Shown: one piece after another, positions 49,125-60,600 of the stretch
Numbering within the stretch: the stretch's first letter is position 1
How the letters are laid out: each line of letters starts with the position of its first letter
Origin: Bombyx mori
Taxonomy: Eukaryota > Arthropoda > Insecta > Lepidoptera > Bombycidae
Reading direction: 5' to 3'
Assembly (NCBI RefSeq): GCF_030269925.1
Contig: NC_085133.1
Location: forward strand, 5,476,001 to 5,540,000
Length of the DNA stretch: 64,000 nucleotides
Notes under the pieces: model-generated
Seen by the model: the letters and a program-made list of their open reading frames with translations, nothing else
Told to the model about the DNA's origin: nothing
The model's database searches: none
Program-made: the position numbers and the translations under genes

Positions 49125-49261
49125 TATGATAAATATATTATTGTTCGGGTTTGTAGTGACATCGAGATGTCACAATCGGAATATTAAAACTAAAACCATT
49201 TTGGATGTCATCGTGTTTATCAAACGAAATCAATTTTGAACGTTTTGTTTGGGGGCGGTTT

Positions 49262-49455
49262 TGTGTATGGCGCGGGGGGTTGGGAGGGGGAGGGCGCGCG
49301 CGGTTCACACGAGGTGGTCCCGGTCGTCGAGGGAGGCGTCGGAGTCGCGGTCGGGCCGCGGGTCGCGCTCCAGGTCGAGGCTGCGGCGCTCGAGCTCCGG
49401 GCGCGGGCACGGGGCGGCGCCGCACCGCCGGGGCACCTCCAAGGACGACACCTGC
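49262..49455 (-). CDS. candidate last coding exon of the kinase gene
   Basis: GC-rich. After a GCATGTGCAG acceptor the phase-0 frame reads VSSLEVPRRCGAAPC, then ELERRSLDLERDPRPDRDSD, then ASLDDRDHLV and TGA. The charged, patterned peptide looks coding. It could follow the phase-0 donor CAC|GTTAGT at 54544. In phase 1 the same bases give an open Arg/Pro-rich frame, which I trust less. Link to the kinase gene is inferred from strand, order and phase. Confidence 0.4.
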
Positions 49456-49963
49456 ACATGCGAAAAGAACACACGTGTACGAAATTGAACAACTATAGCT
49501 CTGAAAGCGTTTGAAAACGTAACACATTGTAACTAGATCAAACGATCATTAATCATTGTTTTTTTGTGAAATATAATAATTTAAATTTTGTTAAATTCCA
49601 ACAATTTTTACTAAATTAGTAACAAACGCATGATGTCTTATGAGACTAATCTTTTTTTTCTTGCTTTCAAAAGCAAACAGCTCTCTTGCCATCTACTTAC
49701 ATTAGATTAGATTGTCTTTTACTTTTGGCCCCAAATGACGTCTCAGGCAATGAAATTGCATTTAGCCGAAAACTGCATTTCATGCATGCATGCATAAAAT
49801 TGTGAATGTTCATCGCAGTTAATTAAACAGTTTTTTTACTTGAAACTGACATAAAGCTAAAACTATTGCCATAAAAAAAAACGGTTTTATGATAGGTTTA
49901 GACTTAGAAAAGTCAAAATTTGTGGATACTAACCTTGGCGAGTCGCCTGGTCGAGGGCGGGCG

Positions 49964-50052
49964 CTAGGAGGGCGCGGGGAGGTGCGGCAGCTTACCCCCC
50001 GCCGCCCAGTACCGCCCGCCCTCCTCCGACAACGCCGCTTGGAGCTTCGCTT
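49964..50052 (-). CDS. candidate C-terminal exon of the kinase gene
   Basis: After a TATTCGCAG acceptor the frame reads AKLQAALSEEGGRYWAAG, then GKLPHLPAPS and TAG. It accepts the phase-1 end of exon 51475-51612, giving ...FNASQVAK-AKLQAALSEE. A GTAAGC donor inside (49995) would remove the last residues. In vertebrate DYRK2 a KLP-containing tail follows the kinase domain, so this fits, but weakly. Confidence 0.5.
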
Positions 50053-51009
50053 CTGCGAATACAACCTTCATATTAACACGTTGACTGCGTTAAGCGAATT
50101 AAAAGCCCCACACGCGACTATTCCCTGATGCCGCAGTCAAAACTTTTCGCTTGGTGCGTAAGGCGACAAGTCCACATCTCTATAAGTATGGGTATACTAG
50201 CTGTAACCGTCCGCTTCGCTGGGCATTTAAAATTAACGTTATTATTTCTCGCCCCCACAAAGATTCTCATCATTAACGCCCCCGCAACTGATGTAGGGAG
50301 TACAGCACTCATATAAATATTCAGCCTATCCATTAAGTACATGTATTTTCTACATGGATACCAAGTTTCAAGTTAATCGGATGTGTGGTTCGGTAGTTAT
50401 AACGGAACATCCGTAAAAACCACTGTATATTAATATATTAGTATAGATTCGAAAACATTAAGGTCTCATAGCGTAAACAAGTCCAATCTTGCCTTGGAAA
50501 GACCACATGCGAACTGGCTAAAAATCCCTCAAATAGTCAACGTGTTAATTAAACATTAAAACAAAACGCGCTACTTGAGTAAAAATATTTTCAAGATACC
50601 ATACAACATCAGTGTCGCATGATATCAGATGGAAGTCAACTGTCTCGCTGATCAGAACGGATGCACTAATGCTTCGTGAAAGAAATAGGAAAAACGATAT
50701 AATGAACTTTACTCAGTATGCAAGTGGATTTTGCGAACTGACTCTTACATTCATCACTATTTTATGCTACAGCAATTGTAGGCTGAAGCTACTGAAGTTC
50801 CAGGTGGAATGTTTACGGCCTAGCAGCAGCAAGCAGGGGATTGGCTATAACTCTGGCGTAGTTGATATCCATGAGCGACACTAATACAACTAGGTTATTG
50901 AACCGTCTGCTGCCTATTACAATAAAAAAATTTTTTTTTCGAAGTACGACTAGTGATGTGTCTGTAGTGTAGTAGAGCGAGGTGTCTGTAGTAATTGAGA
51001 AAAAAAATT

Positions 51010-51280
51010 CTACCTACCTATGCTGATAGCTTTGAGAGGCTATTTCAGCTTCACCCCAGCGTGTAGGTGAGCTCACGGGGCTCAAACCGGAAGTGTTGCT
51101 AACACTGGCCCTAGCAAGAGCAGTGCTTCGCAGAATCCGGCGAGAAACTCAGTGGACTGTGTCTATGGGTTAATTTCCTCGTCGAGCCCTTCGTCGCTCG
51201 TGACGGGTTCGGCGAGGACGGTGACCGGTGCTTGAAGTACCTAAAAGCACCGTTAGTGGAACCGGAAGAAGTGTTTGCGT
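51010..51280 (-). mobile_element. LINE B 3' fragment
   Basis: CTACCTATGCTGATAGC, GCTCACGGGGCTCAAACC, GCGAGAAACTCAGTGG and CACCGTTAGTGG; an internal piece around the ACCACCGGATC segment is missing. Confidence 0.85.
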
Positions 51281-51474
51281 AACGTGTTATTTATTTTTAT
51301 TTTATTTATTCCATTCAATACAAAGTCAGGCTTACAGTTTGCACCAAAACCCTGACTTGTTAACACAAAAAACATTATTAAAATTATTAAGTACTATTAT
51401 AATATTATGCTAAAAATAACATTATTTTGGAAAAAAGTATTCCCATTATATTATTAGAAAGGATTGTGTCTCAC

Positions 51475-51612
51475 TGGCGACTTGCGAGGCGTTGAACGTG
51501 ACAGGCGTGCGCGCGAGCGGAGTGCGCAGCGAGCCTCCTCGCCCCCCCGCTGCACCGCCCCCCGCCGCGCCACTCGCCCCGCTCGCAACGCTCGTCTGTA
51601 ACACACCGAACA
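51475..51612 (-). CDS. candidate Gly/Ala-rich exon of the kinase gene
   Basis: After a TACTACAG acceptor: FGVLQTSVASGASGAAGGG, then RGGSLRTPLARTPVTFNASQ and VA, ending at A|GTGAGA. 138 nt, phase 1 in and phase 1 out. The GC content is far above the surroundings, and the open frame continues without breaks. The exon that should come before it (ending in phase 1) was not found. Confidence 0.5.
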
Positions 51613-51724
51613 CTGTAGTAGCTACAGAACAAAACAATCAGCATTTCAATTTATTCACATCGTTTTTATAACCGTGTGGTGGTTAGCGAGCGGGTAATAT
51701 TGCTCGGTAGACCGACGGTCCGAA

Positions 51725-52042
51725 TGTTGTCTACCTAATCTGATGGTCTTGAGAGACTATTTCAGCGTAACCTTAAATAGTAGATGAGCTCACGAGGCTC
51801 AAGCCTGACATTGTTGCTAACACTGGTCCTAGCAAGAGCCGTGCTTCGCAGAATCTACCACCGGATGGGAAACGCGACTCACTGAGAAGATCCGGCTATC
51901 AGTGAACAGTGAGCTGTGTCTATGGATTAATTTACTCGCCGACCCCTTCGTCGCAAGCGACAGGTTCGACGAGAACGATGACCGGTGCTTGAGGTACCTA
52001 AAAGCACCGTTAGTGGATCGGGAGGATCCGAATTGACGTGTC
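51725..52042 (-). mobile_element. LINE B 3' fragment flanked by an 11-bp target duplication
   Basis: CCGAATGTTGT-type repeats lie at both edges (about 51719-51729 and 52043-52054). The body runs from CTACCTAATCTGATGG to GGGAGGATCCGAATTGACG. It interrupts the repeat whose empty copy is at 22468-22600. Confidence 0.85.
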
Positions 52043-52159
52043 CCGAATGTTGTTGTTCGGAACTTGTATATTATGAAAGCTTACTTTGAAAATGTCGTAA
52101 GCGAGATTCAGGCATTTGTCAAATATCTTGTGTTGTATGATGGCTACCGCCACAACCGT

Positions 52160-53065
52160 CTTAGTTGCAAATTTTACTAGTGAAAGGGCGTAATGTGAGC
52201 CGGCACTGGCAACTAAATCCATTATTACTATTTCTGAGGGAATGTGTTCCAGCACGAAGAGTGTTATAACCTCTTTAAAATACAATTCAGACTTCAATAT
52301 TATTATATCAAGTTGGCAATCACGTTGTCTGTGAGTTTCAGTTATCACTCAGACCTTAGTTGATTGAGTCCGTGACCACGTCTGAAAATCGAAAACAGTA
52401 GGAAAAACAATATTTTACTTAAAATTCCGCGACAAACTTGATATATTATCTCGAATTCAGAACGAGGACGTCAATATTTTCAACAATAAATTGTATTGAT
52501 GTTATCTATTACAATTTTCGGATTTGTTATGCACGCTACTAATTACTTGCTACATTTCAAATTTATTACTATTACCATTGCTATATTTACCATTTCAATA
52601 CGCTTAAAATTCAAATTGTGATTTTAATACACCAGAGCAACAAACTAGCGTTCTTTAAGGCCAATTCAATAACATCGTCTTGTATTATTTTGTATATACA
52701 TATTTGTCCTTTGTTGCAACTACAACATGGTTTATAACTATACGAAGGTCGAAAACATTATTTCAAACAACGTAACAATACCCAATACAAAACAATCTAA
52801 ATAAACACATATAAAACTGTAAAACATATACCGAATAAAAAATAATATAAACAAATCAAAATTTGTATACACATTCGCCGTAGACTAAACTACAAATAGA
52901 TAAAAACATGCATGATTCATTGAAACATTCAATCCTTTCTTTTTTTTCTTCAATTTAATCTAAATATCACAAGCGTACACACCAATAAAGATTAATGATC
53001 ATGGTTCATTAATCTTTATTCAGATCTTTATTTAGATCGTAATCTTTATACTGAATTCGTTCCCA
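52160..53065. other. AT-rich stretch, nothing recognised
   Basis: No exon or named repeat seen. A small palindrome at about 52995-53030 (ATTAATCTTTATTCAGAT and ATTAATGATCATGG). Confidence 0.4.
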
Positions 53066-53072
53066 AAGAAAA

Positions 53073-53332
53073 TCGACGCTTGAAAGACAAACGTGACTAA
53101 GCGACAATGCGTGAACTTTACAGTAGACTAATTTAAAGTTGAAATACCTGAAGAAAAAAAAAATATTTTAACGAATCTAGCTTTAGTAGAATCTAGCTAG
53201 TAGCTGTAGGATTGAAATGATTTTAATAGATCTAGAAATATATATTTTTTACGCATCGAATATGTTTATTGCCTATCATTCATGTACAAAACAGTCATTG
53301 TCGCTTAGTCACGTTTGCCTTTCAAGCGTCGA
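53073..53332. mobile_element. MITE of the DUF7869-like transposon family
   Basis: TCGACGCTTGAAAGACAAAC at the left, complement at the right, flanked by AA on both sides. Confidence 0.9.
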
Positions 53333-53644
53333 AATGCTTTTCAAAGAAAACCTTTTATAAATCAAATTTCTGGGTAACACGAAAATTCTACAACTTAATA
53401 AAACTGCAAATTAATAAAAAACGAATCGAGTTGTTTGTCGCGTGTATATAAATCTTCTAATGCGTATCTACTCTAAATCTTTGTTTCAATTGCATACATT
53501 AGGTGTCTTAAATAGGGGAATCCGTGCCTCGTTTGGTTGCAGAGACAATAAAAAGGATAAGTAGTAAGTAGAACAGAGAAGGTTCAAATTCAAGGTTGGA
53601 GTTAAATTGACATTGAATGTTGTGTGCTGAAGTGTTAATTTTTT

Positions 53645-53900
53645 TTTTATACACGGCCATTTTCACACAACTTTCTCTAGCCCCCAAGTTAAGCTTAATG
53701 CTTGTGTTATGGGCGCCAGATTACGGATATACTACATACATTACTTTTTGTTGTAAATATATAACATATAATAGGTAGAAAACACCCAGACGCAGTACAA
53801 ATATCAGCGTTCATCACACAAATAGTTGTCCTGTGCGGGGATCGAACCCGCGACCTCGAAACGGCAGTCGGTGTCACTTACCAACACGCCACGAGGCTCA
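53645..53900 (-). mobile_element. tRNA-headed SINE, third type
   Basis: Minus strand: GAGCCTCGTGGCGTGTTGG (A-box-like), GGTCGCGGGTTCGATCCCCG (B box), then a body with TTTGTACTGCGTCTGGGTG. The sequence differs from SINE A and SINE C. Confidence 0.75.
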
Positions 53901-54486
53901 TCAATTAAAACCAGCATGGACACTTTTGTTTTTGTAAAACTGCTTTATACTACATCTCACTGGCAGTATCGTACCCCACCTTTATTCGCCTCACGATATG
54001 AAATTCGGGTTCAAGATGATAACGATAATGAACTTCACACAACTTATTAAGAAAATTGGGGATGCGCAGTTTTGGGAGGCAATTTTTTTTAAACTTAATT
54101 TGTTAAGTAAATCTGTTCATGATTTATTATTAAACCTGCTGGAATATGTGCGACCGTTTACGATACCGTTACCCATGACAAAACGCAGTCAATCATCCTT
54201 AATTGATTTTAAAACTTGAAAATTACTCCCCGATATCTGCAAGCACATTCCAGCTTTAAATTCGCAAACAACTCGATTCGAAAACAAAAACAATAAATAA
54301 ATAAAGCGGACGCTGTTATGCAAAACAAGATCCAACCGAGAAATCCTTATTTAAAATAAAGATATTAAAGGCATAATGGATAACTAAGAAGCATTTAAAA
54401 TATACATTCATCGATAGTGCAATAGTGGATCTTTGATGTATAAAAACGTCCGGTGTCATGAAAAAAAAAGCGGGTGTAAAACAAAC

Positions 54487-54652
54487 CTATTTGTCAGTGC
54501 AGTTGGGGTGCGCGAGGCGCTTGGCGTGGTGCGCGATACTAACGTGGTTGGGTTCGTCGTCGTGGGGCGCCCTCGGCAGCCGTCTCCGAAGCCACGCATG
54601 GCGTAGCGCTGCGGCCGGCGTGAGGCGCTTCTCTGGGTCCCATTCTAAGCAA
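54487..54652 (-). CDS. smi35A: DYRK2 exon: end of kinase domain
   Basis: After a GATTTTGCAG acceptor; the first T completes an Arg codon. Encodes [46 protein letters not shown] and AHPNCTDK before TAG at 54487-54489. A GTTAGT donor within it (CAC|GTTAGT, exon end 54544) could instead splice onward in phase 0. Subdomain XI with its conserved Arg is intact. Confidence 0.9.
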
Positions 54653-57600
54653 CTGCAAAATCATTTAACCCTTGCATTAGACGCCTTTAGTTCGAACACT
54701 AGGAGGAGGCTTTGAGACCCCGGTAACCGTACTCGTCGAGCTGAGTTTCTCGCCGGATCTTCTCACCGCGATTCCGATCCGGTAGTAAATTCATTAGTGA
54801 AGCAGCTGCTCTTGAGTTGTTAGGTCTCCTTCGGAGGCGCTCGGGCAGCTGTTAGCAAATCCCACCCCTCCTAACTGAGCCTTTGCTCGCCCACCTGTCC
54901 TGGTTGGCACCGGAAAGGCCTCCGAGCCACCAGAAATCCAACAATTATTAAAAAAAATGTATGTAAATATACATACCACGTTTTTACTCGACTTCTTTGT
55001 AAATTATATTGCAATTGACTTTAAACATAATTCCTTATAATTAAGAGGCTTAAATCGAAAACAGCTCATCAAAGAAGGAGTATACGTAAGTATTTAGTTT
55101 TGATACAATTTATATAGTTTCAAGAAAAGAAAAAAAAAATTGCATCCTATCTGATTAAGTTCGTTGCGGGATCCAAGATAAATAAACTTTGCCTCTGTTT
55201 GTTTGAACCTCATTATACAGCGTATTATGGTCGCTGCTGTGGTTCCTACACAAGAAGTGGAAAGAATAAGGGCTGAGTAAATAAACAAAAAAAAAAACCC
55301 GAACACCGGATTTGCTTCACGGCAAAAATAGACAGAACTAGAACCGAATTGGAGAACAAATTGTTGGAATTGACACTTCGAAATTATGTCTACAGTGGCA
55401 TTCACGCTGTGATATCTATTCGCTGCGATAAATACTTAACATCAGGATAGCCTTGAACTAGTCGAGCAGATGTAGAGCTTTATAACAGTTTTTGTGGAAT
55501 GGAGCTGAACAACAACTGTAATCCTATTTTATTCTCAATAATAATGTGCTCCAAGTATCATAAATATTTATAAAGAATTTGCAGATTCAAAATATTTTTG
55601 TTTGTAGTAAACCCAATAAGTCTTTGATGTTATTTCGACAATACGAAAATTATTTAGTTTATTTCATGTCTAGCGCATCGAACTAAGACATGACCGATTT
55701 TAAAACAACAAAAAAATCCATACCAAGAAACAAACTTCGTTCTTCCATCGCCAAATTATAAAGAAGCAAATGAATATTTATTCCACATTTCCGGATATCA
55801 ATGGAGAAGTAAGGAAAAAACATCGTAAAACCGCCATAGGCTGAATTTTTATCGCTTTAGCAATGATTAATATGTTGAGTGTATCTTCAAAGCTAATAAG
55901 TCGAGTACCCACGTAATGAGAATTTTGGATATTATTATATTAATCGACAAAAAAAACTGTGGGAGATTCTCGGTACGCATATGGAAATTTATTTTTGTTT
56001 GAATGGATATATTTTTATAAATTTTCAGATTGTCTACCAGATCATCCACCAACATCGGGTGAATAACTTGCGTTTTTAAAATTCAATAACTTAAAAAAAA
56101 TATCATACAGGTATACGTAATTGCGAAATTCTTAGTAAATTTAATCGTTCTGTTTTAGGATTGAAATCGATTTACAATTCTTTTTATTATATTACAATAA
56201 AACAGAGGATGTGATCTCTAGTTCCAAAAGCGGTGACGGCATTTAGTTATGCCTATAGACTCCATTAACCACTTATCGCAAAGTGAACTGTAATTGTGTT
56301 CGCGCACCTAGATAAAAAGAGCAGAAACATGGCTCCATTTAACACAAAACTATAAAAAATGTTTCATCACTTGACATCAACAATAAAAAAAATACTAATA
56401 ATCAATAAATACAACATTCACACAGCCTGAAATTTCATGTTATGTTACAAATATAATCCATGTTTTTTTTGTTTTCTTAGATGGGTGGACGAGCTCACAG
56501 CCCACCTGGTGTTAAATGGTTACTGGAGCCCACAGACATGTACGACGTAAATGCGCCACCCACCTTGAGATATAAGTTCTAAGGTCTCAGTATAGTTACA
56601 ACGGTTACAATGGTAAACTCACCGTCTAATGAAATCAATGAAAAATTTGTCTTGACATCCTTTTAGTGCAGTAACAAAACTCTTCGATCCCGGCGGACCT
56701 CGGGGCTTGCCTCTCCTCGACATGCCTGAAAACATTACAAAAAAAACAATTCAGATTTCACAAAAAGACATTGCGACTAGAAACAACAACACTGACTCTA
56801 ACGGAAACATTCATCGTATTTTTAATATAGACTCAGGAATATAAAATAATAATGTTTATTATAAATTTAAAGTCCTATAACTAGTGCTTAATAACGTCGG
56901 GATAAATTTTTTTATTGCTTAGATGGATAGACGAGCTCACAGCCCACTTGGTTGTTAAGTGGTTACTGGAGCTCATAGACATCTACAACGTAAATGCGCC
57001 ACCCACCTTGAGATATAAGTTCTAAGGTCTCAAGTATAGTTACAACGGCTGCCCCACCTTCAAACCGAAACGCATTACTGCTTCACGGCAGAAATAGGCG
57101 GGATGGTGGTACCTACCCGTGCGGACTTACAAGAGATCCTACCACCAGTAAAAAAGGATTACGATTAATATCGTTAATCCTTTAGTATAAATTGTGACGT
57201 AAACTCTAGATAAATAAGTTTCTCGATTATAATGTTCATTATAAAGTACATATGTATTTACTAAACTGTATGTAAACAATGACAAACGTCGCCCCGTGAA
57301 CTCTGTTTACAAACACTACGAGAAGAAATACTACATTGAAGACATTTAAGAAATACTAAATTGTTTTATTTACCCGTATTTTAAATTATAGCTTTTAGAT
57401 TCCGATGTACAAAAAATAAACAATCTTCACAAAAAAATTTTATTGCCTAGATGAGTGGACGAGCTCACAGCCCACCTGATGTTAAGTGGTTACTGGAGCC
57501 CATAGACATCCGCAACGTAAATGCGCCACCCACCTTGAGATATAAGTTTATTATCATTATCACATTGCTCATTGAATCTTAAAGAAGACTGTATCTTTTA

Positions 57601-60600
57601 AATGTATAATAGTATTTTCTAAGCTTATGAAAGACTACTTTTGTCTGACAACGTAGCCTAAACACAGAAATTAGAATTAGAGAACACACAAACATTAGAA
57701 ATCGGGAGAGATGTGGTTGTAGCCCGTATTTTAAACCCCAAATGGATGAATACCAAGATACCGTCCGCAAATGTGCAACATACGCATTAAGACATAATTA
57801 AAACTACATTTCGTCTTTTCGCATTAAAAGTATACAATTTCCAAAAATATTCGAAATTGAGTTAATATGCGGAATCATTTGGTATCACCAGTATTTTTCT
57901 CATAAATTTGAGAATCATATCGAGCAAGATCGAGGGACTGCTGATCAATAGCCTTTGCAGTAGGCAATTGAAAGGAGAAAAAAAAAAAAAAAATGGTAAA
58001 AAATGTATATAATGATAGTTATGTGTTAGATTTTTTTTTAAGTTACTAACATAGCTTATAAGTAATTATTACTAACAAAATGTTATGGTTTTAAAAAAAA
58101 AAAACTGAAATAAAGTGTTAATAATAATAATAATAAATACTGTCAAAAGAGCGTAGTTTAGTTTTTTTTTTTTTTTTTTTTAGTTTACCTACTATTTTGA
58201 CTACTATCAACAAAATTAATACATAATTTTATCTTACTTTAAAAGACAGATAATGTATCTGGTAAAAAATAAAAAATAAATGTTACAAAGATGATTAATA
58301 TTAAAAATATCACATGTTAAACCTTTAAAAGACTCTCCTGTAAAATTAGTAAGTTTTGAGATTATACACTTTTAATGCGAGAAGACGATTTAAGTTTTGA
58401 ATATCAAAATTTTACGTGGTCACAGACGACTAAGGTAAAACTAATTTTAATTATGTACACGATTTGAAAAAACCCTAAATAGTATTATACGCGTTTAAGA
58501 GATAAGCAACAATTTTTATTTACAAAATTTATCATATTTCACTTTTAATCGTGAACGAAGTTTAGTACCCTGCATACGACACGATCGTTCAAAATTTTCG
58601 TAATACCTCTAAGATGTAAAACTTAATAACTAGCGACCCGCCCTCGCTTCGCTTCGGAAACTGTAATTTATTATTGATTTCTCCACTATTTAATGGATGT
58701 TATTATACATATAAACCTTCCTCTTCAATCACTCTAACTATTAAAAGAAACCGCATCAAAATCCATTGCGTAATTTTAAAGATTTAAGCATACATAGGGA
58801 CAGATATAAGAACAGAGAAAGCGACTTTGTTTTATACTATGTAGTGATATTGACACGTCAGTGAAGCGTTTGTAATGCACACGAGAACACAACATTATCG
58901 GACTTTTACTACGACCAATTCGAAATACGAATCAATATATCGTTGAGAACGTGACAAATCTGATCCGCACATACTCATACGACAAGTCATGAGCTATGTA
59001 ATAACACACCTGACCGCGTCAACATTTGTAATGCCATTAAATAAAACCACGGGAAACTTAACACCGTAACGAGACTAACATCGTAGGATTATCCAAGTCA
59101 TTACGCATACATTTTGGCAGTCGACCAAAAAGAACAGACAGCATCGAAGACTGTGTGTTGGTCTGTGGTATCTATATATTAATACGTGAAGCAAAAACTT
59201 TGTATCCCTTTTTACGAAAATTGCGCGGACGGAGGAGTATGAAATTTTCCACACTTATAGAGAATATAGAGAAGAAGTGCACAATGCTAATATTTTTTTT
59301 AAATCATGCATAAAAGATACATTAAATCAATAAATAAAACATTACACGCATGCATACTATTTATTGTCAAACTTTTGTTCTTGGCGTCTGTTGTCAAATT
59401 GAGAATAGATTAAATATTGTTTGCCTTTGTTAATATTTTTTATAGTGTAGCCTTGGCGAAATTTGTGATTATAGAAGTATAAAATACAATCATAACAGTG
59501 TACAAACTTACAATTCCAATTAATTATAGTCGAATTTCGACTACTGCGGGACCTCTAGTTATTATTAATGTGCCGTTCACACTAAACAACTCATATGTTT
59601 TTTTAATGTTTTGAAACCGCTAATATTTATTTTGTAATAATATGCTTTTTTGTAAATTATTTTCTTTGCTATGATTATTTTGAGTTATGTTAACATGTCA
59701 AAGGTAATAAATGAAGCCTACATTGTATTATTACGTATTTACTATTACTTTAAAGAAGGTTACAAGAGAAATAGCGTTGTAATTGCAACGAATATTTAAT
59801 TTAAACTTTACACTTTTATTTAATTCGTGTGAGCGCGTCTTTATTTATCAAAAACTCTGATTAATCTGTGAATCATTAACACATAAGAAAGTGACGTCTC
59901 ATTTTATGTTTAAAAACATCGTTATTAGACTGGTATGTGTGAGTCAGGGTCGCTGTGAACTTTAGGATGAAAACCCCCTAAAAATCCGTGCCGGAAAAAT
60001 AATGCCGCGTAGTAAAATATAATAATATGTATAAAATGTATTATTTAAAAAACTAGGATATAAAATAAAAAAATATCCTTTTTTTTTTGCTTTGATGGGA
60101 AGACGAGCTAACGGCCCTCCTGGTGTTAAGTTACCGGAGCCCATAGACATCTACAACGTAAGTGCCGCCACTCACTTTGAGATATGAGTTCTAAGGTCTC
60201 AGTATAATTACAACGGCTGCCCCACCCTTCAAACCGAAACGCATTACTGCTTCATGGCAGAAATAGGCAGGGTGGTGGTACCTACCCGAGCGGACTCACA
60301 AGAGGTCCTACCACCAGTTATTCAATAGATTATGTTTTTTTTTACATTTTGTCGATTCATGTCAATATTTACTGCTGTGGATCAATTTAATGTTTAAGAG
60401 AAACGCATTAGTGTTATGAGCGCTTAGTATTTAAGTAATCAGTGTCCTTTAAGAGTCTCGGTTATCTAAGAAAAATGATGAACATTGATATTAAATCTAT
60501 CAATAGAGTCTCTAGATGATCTGTATTCGTATATAGTCAGTCGTAGCAAGACGAGTGCTTCCAGGCCAACATTCATCTATGCATAAAAATATAGTAAGGC

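Larger units (their letters stand above)
43331..49255. other. retroelement-poor AT-rich stretch, possible 3' UTR or regulatory DNA of the kinase gene
   Basis: About 5.9 kb with none of the SINE A, LINE B or SINE C pieces that crowd the rest of the window; only two small MITEs (46600-46836 and 48882-49124). No convincing coding exon. ATCGAT-core motifs cluster at 44.69-46.14 kb. It lies directly 3' of the candidate last kinase exon, so a long 3' UTR is possible; this is inference. Confidence 0.4.

Noticed and set aside
49138..49527. Long Arg/Pro-rich minus-strand frame over 49.2-49.5 kb
   Set aside because: It is the phase-1 reading of a GC-rich stretch. The phase-0 frame ending DRDSDASLDDRDHLV looks more like protein, and the long frame reads on into AT-rich non-coding sequence.
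53826..53900. tRNA-like sequence with GGGTTCGATCCCCG
   Set aside because: Same reasoning: it is attached to a SINE body and lacks a proper acceptor stem.
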